Shown here: positions 1 to 7,802 of the stretch, in pieces
Position numbering within the stretch: the stretch's first letter is position 1
Layout of the letters: every line of letters starts with the position of its first letter
Notes under the pieces: model-generated
The model's database searches: none
What the model saw: the letters and a program-made list of their open reading frames with translations, nothing else
What the model was told of the DNA's origin: nothing
Program-made: the position numbers and the translations under genes
Assembly: GCA_023663025.1 (NCBI GenBank)
Contig: JAMPIC010000001.1
Location: forward strand, 94,231 to 140,130
Direction of reading: 5' to 3'
Source: Prevotella sp.
Lineage (GTDB): Bacteria; Bacillota; Clostridia; Oscillospirales; Ruminococcaceae
Length of the DNA stretch: 45,900 bases

Positions 1-72
1 CGGGCGAAACTTTTAGTCGCGGCTTCGCCGCGTGATGCGCTGTCGTTTTGTTTTTCGCTAAATTACAATTTA
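1..72. repeat. Left arm of long inverted repeat (partner at 45721-45790)
   Basis: Bases 1-31 are the exact reverse complement of 45760-45790, and bases 56-72 (CGCTAAATTACAATTTA) are the exact reverse complement of 45721-45737. The segments between (24 and 22 bases) have diverged. The 31-base part contains a small hairpin, GCGGC-ttc-GCCGC, at 19-31. It is probably a dispersed intergenic repeat cut by the window edge. Confidence 0.8.
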
Positions 73-79
73 TTATTTT

Positions 80-109
80 TCATTTTTTGCCATCCGATTG
101 TCATACAAG
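80..109 (+). promoter_or_regulatory. Possible sigma-E-like promoter before the sipL-like gene
   Basis: CATACAAG at 102-109 resembles the sigma-E -10 (CATACAnT), and tcATTTT at 80-86 is a loose -35 at 15-base spacing. A mother-cell promoter would suit the sporulation genes downstream. The match is partial and the call is inference. Confidence 0.25.
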
Positions 110-218
110 CCTTTCGTTCGGAATATAAATATTTTAGCAGTGAAGCTTGGCAAGGGTCATCCGCGTATTATCTTGCCTCTTGCTTCTGTTTTCTGATTAT
201 CTTATAGGAGGAATACGC

Positions 219-1769
219 ATGGACTTTAAAGTAAACAGAGAAGAAATTACTTCGGCGGAGGTCATATTCGACGATACCCAGGAGCAGTCCGTGGAGCTTG
301 ATTATGTTCTGCCCGACTATTATCCCGAAATATTCCGCATTCTCAAATGTGTGACCACACCCGGGATTATGTCCTACAGCGTCAACGGAGACAGACTGAC
401 CTATGAAATGTATGTATGCGTCCGCGTACTCTATTGCAGCGAAAACAGCAACGCCGTTCAGTCCGTTACCCAAAAGCTTACCTACACAAAAAACGTTGAC
501 CTGGGAAGAACTTGCTCCGACCCAAGGGTATGCATTGCTCCGCGGGTAGACTATATGAACTGCCGCGCGGTAAATCAGCGCAGGCTGGATATCAGGGGCG
601 CGGTCTCGATCAGGATCAAGGTTTCCGACCTCGACAAGAGGGACATTATCTGCGACGCTTTCGGCGGCAATATCCAGCTCAAAAAGATACCCGTTACTTA
701 CCCCTCAAACAAGCTCTACACCACAAAGCGGGTCACGGTCTCGGAGGAGTTCGATCTGGGGCTGTCCAAGCCGCCAATTGTGAATATCCTACGCTGCGAC
801 GCGGTGGTGACTTCGGGGGACAAAAAGGTCATCGCCAACAAGCTTATCGCCAAAGGCGAGGTCTGCATAAATATGCTCTACAGCTGCGTAAAGGACGGCG
901 AGGACAGCGCGGAGGCAATGCAGTTCACCATGCCGTTTTCTCAGATAATCGACCTTGACGGTATCGACGAACGCTATAACTGCACGGTCAAGGCGGAGGT
1001 GGTTTCCTGCGAGATAGAGCCCCGCTCCGACGGCGACGGAAATTCCAAGATCGCCGAGTGTACGCTGTCCGTTCTTATCACCTGTTCGGCGTACCGCACC
1101 GCAAACGCCGACCTTGCCGTTGACGAATACTCCACCGCCTACAAAACCGACAGCGCAAAATCGGACGTAAGGATAGAGCTTCCGTCGCAGCCTGTAAACG
1201 CGTCCGCCGTCGTCAAGGGAACTATCGACTACGGCGACGGCGGCATAGACTGCATTTACGACGTGTGGTGCTCGTTAAGCGGCGTGACCGCCCGTCCCGA
1301 CGCGGAAAACGGTCAGATAGTCATAAACGGAAACGCCGACTACACCGTAATGGCGAGAAACTCCGACGGCGTGCCTATCGTCCTTGAAAAGGAAGAACCC
1401 TTTACAGCGGCCGTTCCCGCCGAGAATATTACCGAAATGTCCGTCGCCGACGTGAAGCTTTCGCCTGTTTCCTGCTCCTATAACCTTGCCTCCGACAGCA
1501 GCGTTGAAGCCAAGGTGGAAATAAGGATCACCGGCGAGATCGAAAACAGCATGAACATAAAGGGTATTACCGACATTTCCGTGGACGAAAACGAGCCCGT
1601 GAACCGAAACTGCAATTACGCTCTCAAGCTTTACTTCACCGACGAAAACGAGGATCTCTGGGAGATCGCCAAAAAGTACGGCACCTCCGTGGCGGCGATC
1701 ATGGAGGAAAACGACATCGAGGACGATATGGTCGCGGGCAAGGGCATGATACTTATTCCCATAGTTTAA
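219..1769 (+). CDS. SPOCS (DUF3794) + LysM protein, SipL-like spore morphogenesis factor
   Basis: The 516-aa protein begins at ATG 219, behind a strong AGGAGG; a longer reading from 147 has no ribosome site. Most of it is DUF3794/SPOCS-type beta-rich sequence, with one region starting near residue 10 and further repeats in the middle. The last ~50 residues form a LysM domain (LWEIAKKYGTSVAAIMEEN...LIPIV). There is no signal peptide, which fits a mother-cell cytosolic protein. Clostridioides difficile SipL has this SPOCS-then-LysM arrangement and binds SpoIVA to anchor coat basement and exosporium layers. Here spoIVA follows after a 33-base gap, so a SipL role is a strong inference. Homology to SipL rather than another SPOCS-LysM paralogue was not tested. 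Confidence 0.85.
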   Translation: MDFKVNREEITSAEVIFDDTQEQSVELDYVLPDYYPEIFRILKCVTTPGIMSYSVNGDRLTYEMYVCVRVLYCSENSNAVQSVTQKLTYTKNVDLGRTCSDPRVCIAPRVDYMNCRAVNQRRLDIRGAVSIRIKVSDLDKRDIICDAFGGNIQLKKIPVTYPSNKLYTTKRVTVSEEFDLGLSKPPIVNILRCDAVVTSGDKKVIANKLIAKGEVCINMLYSCVKDGEDSAEAMQFTMPFSQIIDLDGIDERYNCTVKAEVVSCEIEPRSDGDGNSKIAECTLSVLITCSAYRTANADLAVDEYSTAYKTDSAKSDVRIELPSQPVNASAVVKGTIDYGDGGIDCIYDVWCSLSGVTARPDAENGQIVINGNADYTVMARNSDGVPIVLEKEEPFTAAVPAENITEMSVADVKLSPVSCSYNLASDSSVEAKVEIRITGEIENSMNIKGITDISVDENEPVNRNCNYALKLYFTDENEDLWEIAKKYGTSVAAIMEENDIEDDMVAGKGMILIPIV

Positions 1770-1802
1770 ATCGTGTAAAAAATTCAATGGAGGTATACTT
1801 TA

Positions 1803-3281
1803 ATGAGCAATAACGATATTTACTGCGATATAGCCAAACGTACCGACGGCGATATTTACATCGGCGTCGTGGGTCCCGTAAGGACGGGAAAGTCCACGTT
1901 TATCAAGAAGTTTATGGAAAGCCTTGTTATACCCAACATCGCCAGCGAGTACCGCCGCGAGCGGGCAGTCGACGAGCTTCCCCAGTCGGCGGCGGGAAAA
2001 ACCATTATGACCACCGAACCGAAGTTTATTCCCGAGGAAGCCGTAGAGGTAACTGTCGGCGACAAGGCGCGGTTCAACGCCCGTATGATCGACTGCGTGG
2101 GATACATAGTCCCCAGCGCAATAGGCTACATCGAGAACGAAGCTCCCCGCATGGTGATAACCCCTTGGTTCGAGGACGAAGTTCCCTTCGCCATGGCTGC
2201 GGAGGTGGGAACGCGCAAGGTCATTCAGGATCATTCCACTATCGGGCTTGTGATAACCACAGACGGAAGCATTTCCGACATTCCCCGCGAGGAGTACGAG
2301 GAAGCCGAGCAGAGGGTCATAAGCGAGCTTAATTCCATAAACAAGCCCTTTGTGGTGCTGCTCAACTGCGTTTATCCGGGATCGAAGGAGTCTGCGCAGC
2401 TTGCGGCGGAGCTTTCCGAAAAGTATGGAACTCCCGTTATTCCCGTGAACTGCGTCGATCTGGAGGAGGACGACATACACAATATCCTTAAACAGGTGCT
2501 GTACGCGTTCCCCATAAAGGAAATAAACATCTGTATGCCCAAATGGATAACGGGTCTGGCAAAGGGACACTGGCTCAAAAACGACGTTTTCGACACGATA
2601 CGCTCGGCGGCGGAGAACGTAAAATTCGTCCGCGACATAAACAGCGTTGCGGACAGCATCGGCGGAAACGAAAACATAAGCCGAGCCGCCGTTACCGAAA
2701 TAGACCTCGGCAAGGGCAGCGCGGAGATATACGCCGAGCTGAAAAGCAACCTTTTCTTCAAGGTGCTGGGCGAGGAAACGGGCATAGAGATAAACGGCGA
2801 GAGCGACCTTATGCCGCTGCTGAAAGAGCTTACCGCGGTCAAGGCGAAGTATGAAAAGATCGAGAACGCCCTTTCGGAGGTGGACGCGACGGGCTACGGC
2901 ATAGTTATGCCGACCATCGACGAGCTGTCACTGGAAGAGCCGGAGATAGTCAAGCAGGGCGGCAAGTACGGCGTGCGCCTGAAAGCCTCCGCGCCGTCCA
3001 TACATATGATGAAAGCGGATATCGTGACGGAGGTCAGTCCAATAGTGGGTTCGGAAAAGCAGTCGGAGGAGCTGGTGATGTATCTGCTGAAAGAGTTTGA
3101 GGAAAGTCCCCGTAAGATATGGGAGTCCAACATTTTCGGCAAATCGCTGCACGAGCTTGTGAACGAGGGTCTGCACAACAAGCTTTACCGTATGCCCGTA
3201 GACGCGCGGCTGAAGCTTCAGGAAACGCTGGAGCGCATTATAAACGAGGGCTGCGGAGGACTTATCTGCTTTATACTTTAG
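1803..3281 (+). CDS. spoIVA: Stage IV sporulation protein A, coat-basement ATPase
   Basis: SpoIVA is the mother-cell ATPase that polymerises on the forespore surface and founds the spore coat. The protein is 492 aa, the length of the Bacillus subtilis protein. It carries the Walker A motif GPVRTGKST at residues 24-32 with the catalytic Lys at 30, followed by the conserved IMTTEPKFIPE segment around residue 65 that holds the sensor threonines. The C-terminus ends in the characteristic GGLICFIL, which contributes to membrane-surface localisation. GGAGG lies 9 bases before the ATG. It is translated in series with the SipL-like gene upstream. Its stop overlaps by 3 bases the stop of the convergent XRE gene. 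Confidence 0.97.
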   Translation: MSNNDIYCDIAKRTDGDIYIGVVGPVRTGKSTFIKKFMESLVIPNIASEYRRERAVDELPQSAAGKTIMTTEPKFIPEEAVEVTVGDKARFNARMIDCVGYIVPSAIGYIENEAPRMVITPWFEDEVPFAMAAEVGTRKVIQDHSTIGLVITTDGSISDIPREEYEEAEQRVISELNSINKPFVVLLNCVYPGSKESAQLAAELSEKYGTPVIPVNCVDLEEDDIHNILKQVLYAFPIKEINICMPKWITGLAKGHWLKNDVFDTIRSAAENVKFVRDINSVADSIGGNENISRAAVTEIDLGKGSAEIYAELKSNLFFKVLGEETGIEINGESDLMPLLKELTAVKAKYEKIENALSEVDATGYGIVMPTIDELSLEEPEIVKQGGKYGVRLKASAPSIHMMKADIVTEVSPIVGSEKQSEELVMYLLKEFEESPRKIWESNIFGKSLHELVNEGLHNKLYRMPVDARLKLQETLERIINEGCGGLICFIL

Positions 3282-3619
3282 CCGCGTGCGGTCTGTTCTT
3301 CATAGAGCATATCAAGTCTTTCCAGAAATTTACCTTTCCGCTCGTCCGACAGCGAGCGGAATTTATTTATTATGTCGGTCTCAACGTCGGGCAGCTCCGA
3401 GCGGTTGAGACCTTTTTTATTGTTTGTGCGCCCCGCGATGTAGTCCAGCGACACGCGGTAGAAGTCCGCAAGCTTTATCGCGCAGTGAAAGGGTATCTCG
3501 CGCTTGCCGCTTTCGTAGAGCTGATACTGCTGCGCCTTGCAGTCGATAACCCCGCATACCTGCTTTTGGAGCAGGTCTTCGTCCTCGCGTAAATCTCTTA
3601 ATCTTTGGTAATAGTACAC
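3278..3619 (-). CDS. XRE/Cro-C1-type HTH transcriptional regulator
   Basis: The 113-aa protein is read from GTG 3619, 8 bases after AAGGAG; a GTG three codons earlier overlaps the ribosome site. Residues ~5-65 form a Cro/C1-type helix-turn-helix (YYYQRLRDLREDEDLLQKQV... QYQLYESGKREIPFHCAIKLADFYRVSLDYIAG). The tail (SDERKGKFLERLDMLYEEQ) is a charged helix, possibly for dimerisation. Its promoter diverges from that of the small-protein cassette at 3766-5046. Three similar 16-base sites lie by those genes, so it most likely represses the cassette and perhaps itself; this is inference. It converges on spoIVA with a 3-base stop overlap. Confidence 0.85.
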   Translation of the reverse strand: MYYYQRLRDLREDEDLLQKQVCGVIDCKAQQYQLYESGKREIPFHCAIKLADFYRVSLDYIAGRTNNKKGLNRSELPDVETDIINKFRSLSDERKGKFLERLDMLYEEQTARG

Positions 3620-3641
3620 AAAAAACACTCCTTGTTATTGT

Positions 3642-3670
3642 TATTTATCTGAATTTTATCACACATTCAA
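3642..3670 (-). promoter_or_regulatory. Sigma-A promoter of the XRE regulator
   Basis: On the minus strand, -35 TTGAAT (3665-3670) and -10 TAAATA (3642-3647) are 17 bases apart. Transcription would start near 3635, about 16 bases before GTG 3619. An ACACATT-6-AATGTGT inverted repeat (3661-3680) overlaps the -35. Confidence 0.5.
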
Positions 3671-3679
3671 ATAAATGTG

Positions 3680-3708
3680 TTGACAACCGTTTAATTGTGT
3701 GATATTAT
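3680..3708 (+). promoter_or_regulatory. Sigma-A promoter of the small-protein cassette
   Basis: TTGACA (3680-3685) and TATTAT (3703-3708) are separated by 17 bases, close to consensus. It is divergent from the XRE promoter. The candidate operator at 3683-3698 overlaps the -35 and a second copy lies just past the -10. Confidence 0.75.
3683..3698. promoter_or_regulatory. Candidate XRE operator, copy 1
   Basis: ACAACCGTTTAATTGT has ACAA/TTGT outer arms. It lies between the -35 and -10 of the cassette promoter, where a bound repressor would block RNA polymerase. It is similar to copies at 3717 and 4271. Confidence 0.55.
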
Positions 3709-3716
3709 AGTTTTAG

Positions 3717-3732
3717 ACAATCGTTTGGTTGT
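3717..3732. promoter_or_regulatory. Candidate XRE operator, copy 2
   Basis: ACAATCGTTTGGTTGT is identical to copy 3 at 4271-4286 over all 16 bases. It sits at the expected transcription start, 34 bases after copy 1 (about three helical turns). Confidence 0.55.
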
Positions 3733-3765
3733 TTGCAATAGATAAAAATAAGGGAGTGTATGAAA

Positions 3766-3858
3766 ATGAGCGGTAATAACAACGGCGGCGGTCTTTCATT
3801 TTGGGGTGTTGTTGGGGCAATAATTGTTGCGGTTCTTATTCTTGCGGTTGTAGGATGA
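3766..3858 (+). CDS. 30-aa Gly/Asn-rich single-pass membrane peptide
   Basis: This short gene starts at ATG 3766, 9 bases after AGGGAG; an ATG at 3760 is too close to the ribosome site. The peptide has a polar, glycine/asparagine-rich head (MSGNNNGGG) followed by about 20 hydrophobic residues ending in AVVG. The form resembles small sporulation-associated and stress-associated membrane peptides of Firmicutes such as the YjcZ type, but no function is claimed. Its stop overlaps the ATG of the next gene (ATGA), which suggests translational coupling. It is the first gene behind the operator-flanked promoter. Confidence 0.7.
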   Translation: MSGNNNGGGLSFWGVVGAIIVAVLILAVVG

Positions 3859-4208
3859 AAAGGTACATAAAGCAAATTGTAACTTTTTCAATTGGTATAT
3901 CTTTGTGTTTATTAAATAAGCGGTATGGTTACCTAATTACAGAAAAACATTTTCATTGGTTTATCAGTTGTTATTTTAATGATATTGTCGGAGCGGTATC
4001 GTTTTCGGCGTACTGTGATGCTGTATTTTCTTTCTTCGGTAAATCATTAAATAAATTATTTAAACTGGAAATGATATTGTTTGTCAGTGGATTGTTTTGG
4101 GAATATATTACCCCGCTTTTCAGAAATGATACAGTAGGAGATTTTTTCGATATTGTTGCATATATGTTAGGCGGAATAATATATTGGAAACTCAAAACAG
4201 CAGAGTAA
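3855..4208 (+). CDS. 117-aa membrane protein, VanZ-like appearance
   Basis: Read from ATG 3855, which overlaps the stop of the 30-aa peptide; upstream codons in this frame only overlay that peptide. The protein has an N-terminal hydrophobic helix, a loop with several aromatic residues, and two C-terminal hydrophobic segments around the pattern GLFWEYITPLFRNDTVGDFFDIVAYMLGG. The E...P..R..D..D..AY..G arrangement recalls VanZ-like and related small integral membrane families. I do not recognise the family firmly and assign no function. Codon use is A+T-rich, unlike spoIVA. Confidence 0.7.
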   Translation: MKRYIKQIVTFSIGISLCLLNKRYGYLITEKHFHWFISCYFNDIVGAVSFSAYCDAVFSFFGKSLNKLFKLEMILFVSGLFWEYITPLFRNDTVGDFFDIVAYMLGGIIYWKLKTAE

Positions 4209-4270
4209 AGAACGCATAAATTATGTGGTACAATATACATCAAATTAGTTGTTCTATATCGCAAATCAAA

Positions 4271-4286
4271 ACAATCGTTTGGTTGT
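4271..4286. promoter_or_regulatory. Candidate XRE operator, copy 3
   Basis: ACAATCGTTTGGTTGT repeats copy 2 exactly, 39 bases before the ATG of the 177-aa gene, in the 116-base gap after the membrane-protein gene. I see no strong promoter here (TACAAT at 4229 lacks a good -35), so it may be a second control point or roadblock. Confidence 0.5.
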
Positions 4287-4324
4287 ATATACAAATAATA
4301 ATTAATGAATGGAGAGTATAAAAT

Positions 4325-4858
4325 ATGACTATGAAAGAGCTTAATAAAGCTATTGATGAGAGTAATGATATACTTAGAAATAGTTATGTAAAGGATTTAA
4401 GAAAAGCGGAAGAATCGGGTGATACAAAGGCTATAGAAAGATGTAAAAAGAAATTAGACGACCATGACAAAAAAGTAAAAGAAAGCAAGCGTAAATATCT
4501 TATTTTAAAAATTGCTGGTATAATTATATTAATTGAGTTTATTATTTTAAGTATTATCCCAAATACTCCAACAAATTCGGGTGGTTCAGGAAACTCAATA
4601 ACGTGCGGTTCTTGCGGCAGGTCGTTTAGTAGTACATCTTCAAATGGCAAAAGCATAAAATCAACAGGTATGTGCAGTAACTGCTATGGTAATTTCAAAT
4701 ATGCTTCACCTAATGCAGCACTGCATATTAGTCCTGCATCTATCAACGAAATTTACCGCTTTTTACATAACGATTGTGACTATGAAGTTTGGTTTGATGA
4801 TATTAAAACCAAAGTGAGTTTAAACAGAATAATGATAACGGGGAGTGACAATACATGA
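4325..4858 (+). CDS. Coiled-coil, single-TM protein with CxxC-CxxC zinc-ribbon-like segment
   Basis: The 177-aa protein has a highly charged N-terminal helix (residues ~1-60, probably coiled coil), one membrane segment (about 62-80, IAGIIILIEFIILSII), a Gly/Ser/Asn linker, then a CGSCGRSF ... CSNCYGNFKY pair of CxxC motifs that looks like a zinc ribbon, and a C-terminal acidic/aromatic region. GGAGAG precedes the ATG by 8 bases. The stop overlaps the start of the next gene (ATGA). The layout suggests a membrane-anchored metal-binding or sensing protein, but I do not recognise a named family. A+T-rich codon use matches the rest of the cassette. Confidence 0.75.
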   Translation: MTMKELNKAIDESNDILRNSYVKDLRKAEESGDTKAIERCKKKLDDHDKKVKESKRKYLILKIAGIIILIEFIILSIIPNTPTNSGGSGNSITCGSCGRSFSSTSSNGKSIKSTGMCSNCYGNFKYASPNAALHISPASINEIYRFLHNDCDYEVWFDDIKTKVSLNRIMITGSDNT

Positions 4859-5046
4859 AATATATTTTGAACGTCAAAACAGGCACTTTACATATTGCAG
4901 GATATTGTCATTATCTTTGCACAGATAATATGTCATTTAATACCGAGGACGAAGCAAGAGCGTACGGCAGATTAAATATCAAAAACTGCAAAACTTGTTT
5001 TAACAATCGTGAAAAAGAACTAAACAGAATATCTAAATCAAAATAA
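4855..5046 (+). CDS. 63-aa small Cys/His protein, Ada/MZF-like metal-binding fold
   Basis: The pattern is KTGTLHIAGYCHYL, then an acidic DEARAYG helix, then CKTC. This resembles the small zinc-binding module seen in Ada N-termini and at the ends of some ComEC and nuclease proteins (H..C...F.t.eeA...GyrpC..C). Here it stands alone. It starts inside the stop of the 177-aa gene, so the two are probably co-translated and may work together. It is the last gene of the cassette and is followed by a strong hairpin. Function is unknown. Confidence 0.7.
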   Translation: MKYILNVKTGTLHIAGYCHYLCTDNMSFNTEDEARAYGRLNIKNCKTCFNNREKELNRISKSK

Positions 5047-5061
5047 TATCAGCAAACAAAA

Positions 5062-5095
5062 AAGGTTACGCACCCCAAATGCGTAACCTTTTTAC
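5062..5095. terminator. Bidirectional rho-independent terminator
   Basis: An 11-bp perfect stem (5062-5072 with 5080-5090) has A-run upstream and T-run downstream. It lies between the convergent small-protein cassette and tyrA and can serve both strands. Confidence 0.85.
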
Positions 5096-5106
5096 TATAC
5101 CCAAAA

Positions 5107-5937
5107 CTAAAGCTGTTTGGTCTCCTCTTTAAGTATCCGTCCCTCTTTCAGAAGCTCCCGCAGACGGTCGCTGTCGCCGTTCTGCATAGCGTCGCGGTAC
5201 TCGGTAAGACGGGCGATGATGTAGTCTATCTCAAAGCACAGCGGCTCTTTGTTCAGCATGAAAAGCGGCGTCCACATGACCTCGTTCAGCTTTGCCACGC
5301 GGGTCAAGTCCTGAAAGCTGCCCGCGCTGAAACCGAGCTGCTTCTGGTGTGTGGGGCTTTTTATATAGGCGTTCGATACCACATGCGCAAGCTGGCTGGT
5401 GAACGCGATGATTTGGTCGTGCTCCTCGGGAGAGGCAAAAACCACCTTTTTGAAATGTATGGAGTAAGCGAAGTCCTCCAGCAGATTAAGCTTAGCCTGC
5501 GGAACGGAGTCCGTCGGCGTGATGATAAAGCTCGCCTCGTCGAACAGGTTGTCGAGGGAATATTCAAAGCCCGAAAATTCGCGTCCCGCCATGGGGTGAG
5601 CGCCTATAAAGGTAACGCCATGCTCCTCAAGGACGGGCGTAACACTGTCGGTAACGGCTTTTTTGATACCGCAGGTATCGATGACAATGCTGCCCTTTTT
5701 GAATTTATGCGCATTGGACGTTATATAGTCGATGGCGTCTGTGGGATAAAGCGACACTATTGTAATGTCGGCGAGGGAAAGATCGTCCGTTTCCCTGTCG
5801 ACGGCGTTCTGGGAGAGAGCCATTGCGACGGTTTCCCTGTTTGTGTCCACGCCGTAAACGGTGTGATTGGTGTGCTTTTTTATGGCTTTGCACATCGAGC
5901 CTCCGATAAGTCCGAGACCTACTGCTGTAATTATCAT
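5107..5937 (-). CDS. tyrA: Prephenate dehydrogenase (tyrosine biosynthesis)
   Basis: TyrA oxidatively decarboxylates prephenate to 4-hydroxyphenylpyruvate with NAD(P)+. The 276-aa protein has the nucleotide-binding GLGLIGGS at residues 7-14, the conserved GAHPMAGRE at 112-120, TSQLAHV in the dimer helices, and a C-terminal helical domain. It is a stand-alone TyrA without a chorismate mutase domain or ACT domain. ATG 5937 follows AAAGGA at about 10 bases. It lies 52 bases after the DUF389 gene on the same strand with no visible terminator or promoter between, so co-transcription is likely. Confidence 0.93.
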   Translation of the reverse strand: MIITAVGLGLIGGSMCKAIKKHTNHTVYGVDTNRETVAMALSQNAVDRETDDLSLADITIVSLYPTDAIDYITSNAHKFKKGSIVIDTCGIKKAVTDSVTPVLEEHGVTFIGAHPMAGREFSGFEYSLDNLFDEASFIITPTDSVPQAKLNLLEDFAYSIHFKKVVFASPEEHDQIIAFTSQLAHVVSNAYIKSPTHQKQLGFSAGSFQDLTRVAKLNEVMWTPLFMLNKEPLCFEIDYIIARLTEYRDAMQNGDSDRLRELLKEGRILKEETKQL

Positions 5938-5989
5938 AGCGGTTTCATTCCTTTTTTATTTTTTCGTTTGTGATCTGCATTTGACGTTT

Positions 5990-7582
5990 TTATTCGGAAA
6001 CGTATGAAAGTCCCTCCGAAAAGAAAAACGATACGCTGTCCGCTTCAAAACCGTCTGCGTTAAGATACAGAAAAGAAAGTACCCTGTTTTCCGACCCCGG
6101 CTCGCTGAGACCGATATGAACTTTGCCTTCCGCTTCGGATACATCGCACAGAGTGATACCGTACTCTTCCGCCGCGTCATAAAGAACGCCGTATATTTCA
6201 TACAGTTTCTCTGTCGGACCGACATATGTAATATCCGTTTCCGCCGAATTTACGCCGCTTTCACCGATGAGCCAGTTTTCTATCGCCGCAAGCTCACGGT
6301 CGGTAAGACTTTTTTCCGTATCGGCGATCATGGTGATAACGTCTCCGTTTCCGTCCGACATAATTCCTACGCGGCACTTTTTCAGATAAGAAAAAGTTAT
6401 CTCGGCTTTTTTCGGCAGAGCCTTCACAATAGCATCCAATGAGTTTTCCGACTCATATTCTTTAATGCTTTCGCTCATACGGGACATTTCCTCCGCCTGC
6501 TCGTCGATCTGCTTTCTCAGGTCGGAAATGGTGTTTTCCTGCAAAATAATTGTAACCTTGTCGCTGTCGTCCGTTTCGGTAACGACGTTCTGTGTGACGT
6601 GCAGGTCGTATTCCTCCAGACCGTAGTCAGAAAGCTGGCTTTTCAGCAGATCAATAACGTCCCCCGAGATAGTCTCCCCCACCAGAGAGACGGATATGAT
6701 CTTTTTCTGCTTGTTGGTTTCCGATTTGACGATCTGGGTGTTGTCGAAGCGGAATTCGTCGTTCAGATAGCTTGCGATATTTGTGTCCACCACCGAGTCG
6801 TAGACGGTATAGGCGCCTACGAAAACGCTGGGTATCACCGTACATACCGCAATCAGCACAATGGCAAGATTAACTTTTTTCTGAGACCTTTTGCTTACGC
6901 TTTTATGGTACGGTATTTTCAGCACAAGGGCGATAAGCGCTGTGGAGATCGCTATAAACAGCGTATTGATAATGAAAAGGTAAAAAGCGCCGATAAAAAA
7001 CCGGAACTGTCCGGAAGCAATTCCGTAGCCTGCCGTGCAAAGCGGAGGCATGAGCGCGGTGGCTATGGCTACCCCCGGAATAACATTGGAATGTTTGGTA
7101 CGGGTGTGACCTATCATGCCCGCAAGTCCGCCGAAAAGAGCGATAAGAACGTCCCATGCCGTGGGAGAGGTTCGGGCGATCATTTCCTCGGAAGGAACTG
7201 TCAGCGGAGATATCTTGAAATATATCGTCGAAGTGATAAGACATATTGCCACCTGTGTGGCAAATCTTACCAGAGCTTTCAGCAGAAGCCGTATATCCCT
7301 GACGGCAATGGAATACCCCATAGTCATGATACCGCTCATCAGCGGGGAAATAAGCATTGCTCCTATAATAACCGCAGTAGAGTTCACGTTCAGACCGATT
7401 GAAGCAATAAGGATAGCCAGCATGAGTATCCACATATTTGCGCCGTGTATCTCGGCTTGTTCCCTCATCATATCGTCTATTTCGTCGTAGGACAGCATAT
7501 TTCCGCGCATATCCAAAAGGTTGTGAAAATAATGCCACAAACTTCCGTGACGGACTGTCCCGACTGATTTTTCTTCGTCCAC
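5990..7582 (-). CDS. DUF389 integral membrane protein
   Basis: The 530-aa protein has several membrane helices in its first half with the DUF389 signatures GLNVNSTAVIIGAMLISPLM, PGVAIATALMPPLCTAGYG and a large C-terminal soluble part (about residues 240-530) that is longer than in many family members. I chose GTG 7582, six bases after AAGGTGA. A reading from TTG 7612 would begin at or before the transcription start predicted from the promoter at 7612-7640. DUF389 proteins are widespread and of unknown function. The gene is followed by tyrA. Confidence 0.85.
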   Translation of the reverse strand: MDEEKSVGTVRHGSLWHYFHNLLDMRGNMLSYDEIDDMMREQAEIHGANMWILMLAILIASIGLNVNSTAVIIGAMLISPLMSGIMTMGYSIAVRDIRLLLKALVRFATQVAICLITSTIYFKISPLTVPSEEMIARTSPTAWDVLIALFGGLAGMIGHTRTKHSNVIPGVAIATALMPPLCTAGYGIASGQFRFFIGAFYLFIINTLFIAISTALIALVLKIPYHKSVSKRSQKKVNLAIVLIAVCTVIPSVFVGAYTVYDSVVDTNIASYLNDEFRFDNTQIVKSETNKQKKIISVSLVGETISGDVIDLLKSQLSDYGLEEYDLHVTQNVVTETDDSDKVTIILQENTISDLRKQIDEQAEEMSRMSESIKEYESENSLDAIVKALPKKAEITFSYLKKCRVGIMSDGNGDVITMIADTEKSLTDRELAAIENWLIGESGVNSAETDITYVGPTEKLYEIYGVLYDAAEEYGITLCDVSEAEGKVHIGLSEPGSENRVLSFLYLNADGFEADSVSFFFSEGLSYVSE

Positions 7583-7611
7583 AAAAATCACCTTCAATAA
7601 TTGATTTAACA

Positions 7612-7640
7612 ATTATAGCATATTTTGACGGGAAAATCAA
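7612..7640 (-). promoter_or_regulatory. Sigma-A promoter of the DUF389 gene
   Basis: On the minus strand, TTGATT (7635-7640) and TATAAT (7612-7617) are 17 bases apart. The predicted start near 7605 leaves a leader of about 23 bases to GTG 7582. Confidence 0.75.
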
Positions 7641-7768
7641 TACATAAAAAATTAACGGAATGCGGTTAAGGAACAAACCGTGAATATTGCTGTCCTGCCG
7701 TCCCAATCTGAAACTAAGGTCGGTTGCTCACGCAAGATATGAATAAATAGTTAATTTTCCCAAACCTC

Positions 7769-7797
7769 TTGACTTTTGGGAAGCGTTGTTGTATTAT
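7769..7797 (+). promoter_or_regulatory. Sigma-A promoter of the alpha-xylosidase gene
   Basis: TTGACT (7769-7774) and TATTAT (7792-7797) have a 17-base spacer. The start is expected near 7804, inside the cre-like palindrome. Confidence 0.75.
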
Positions 7798-7802
7798 ATA
7801 GC

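Noticed and set aside
147..218. N-terminal extension of the SipL-like protein with a hydrophobic stretch that could be read as a signal peptide
   Set aside because: No ribosome site precedes it, whereas AGGAGG sits correctly before ATG 219.
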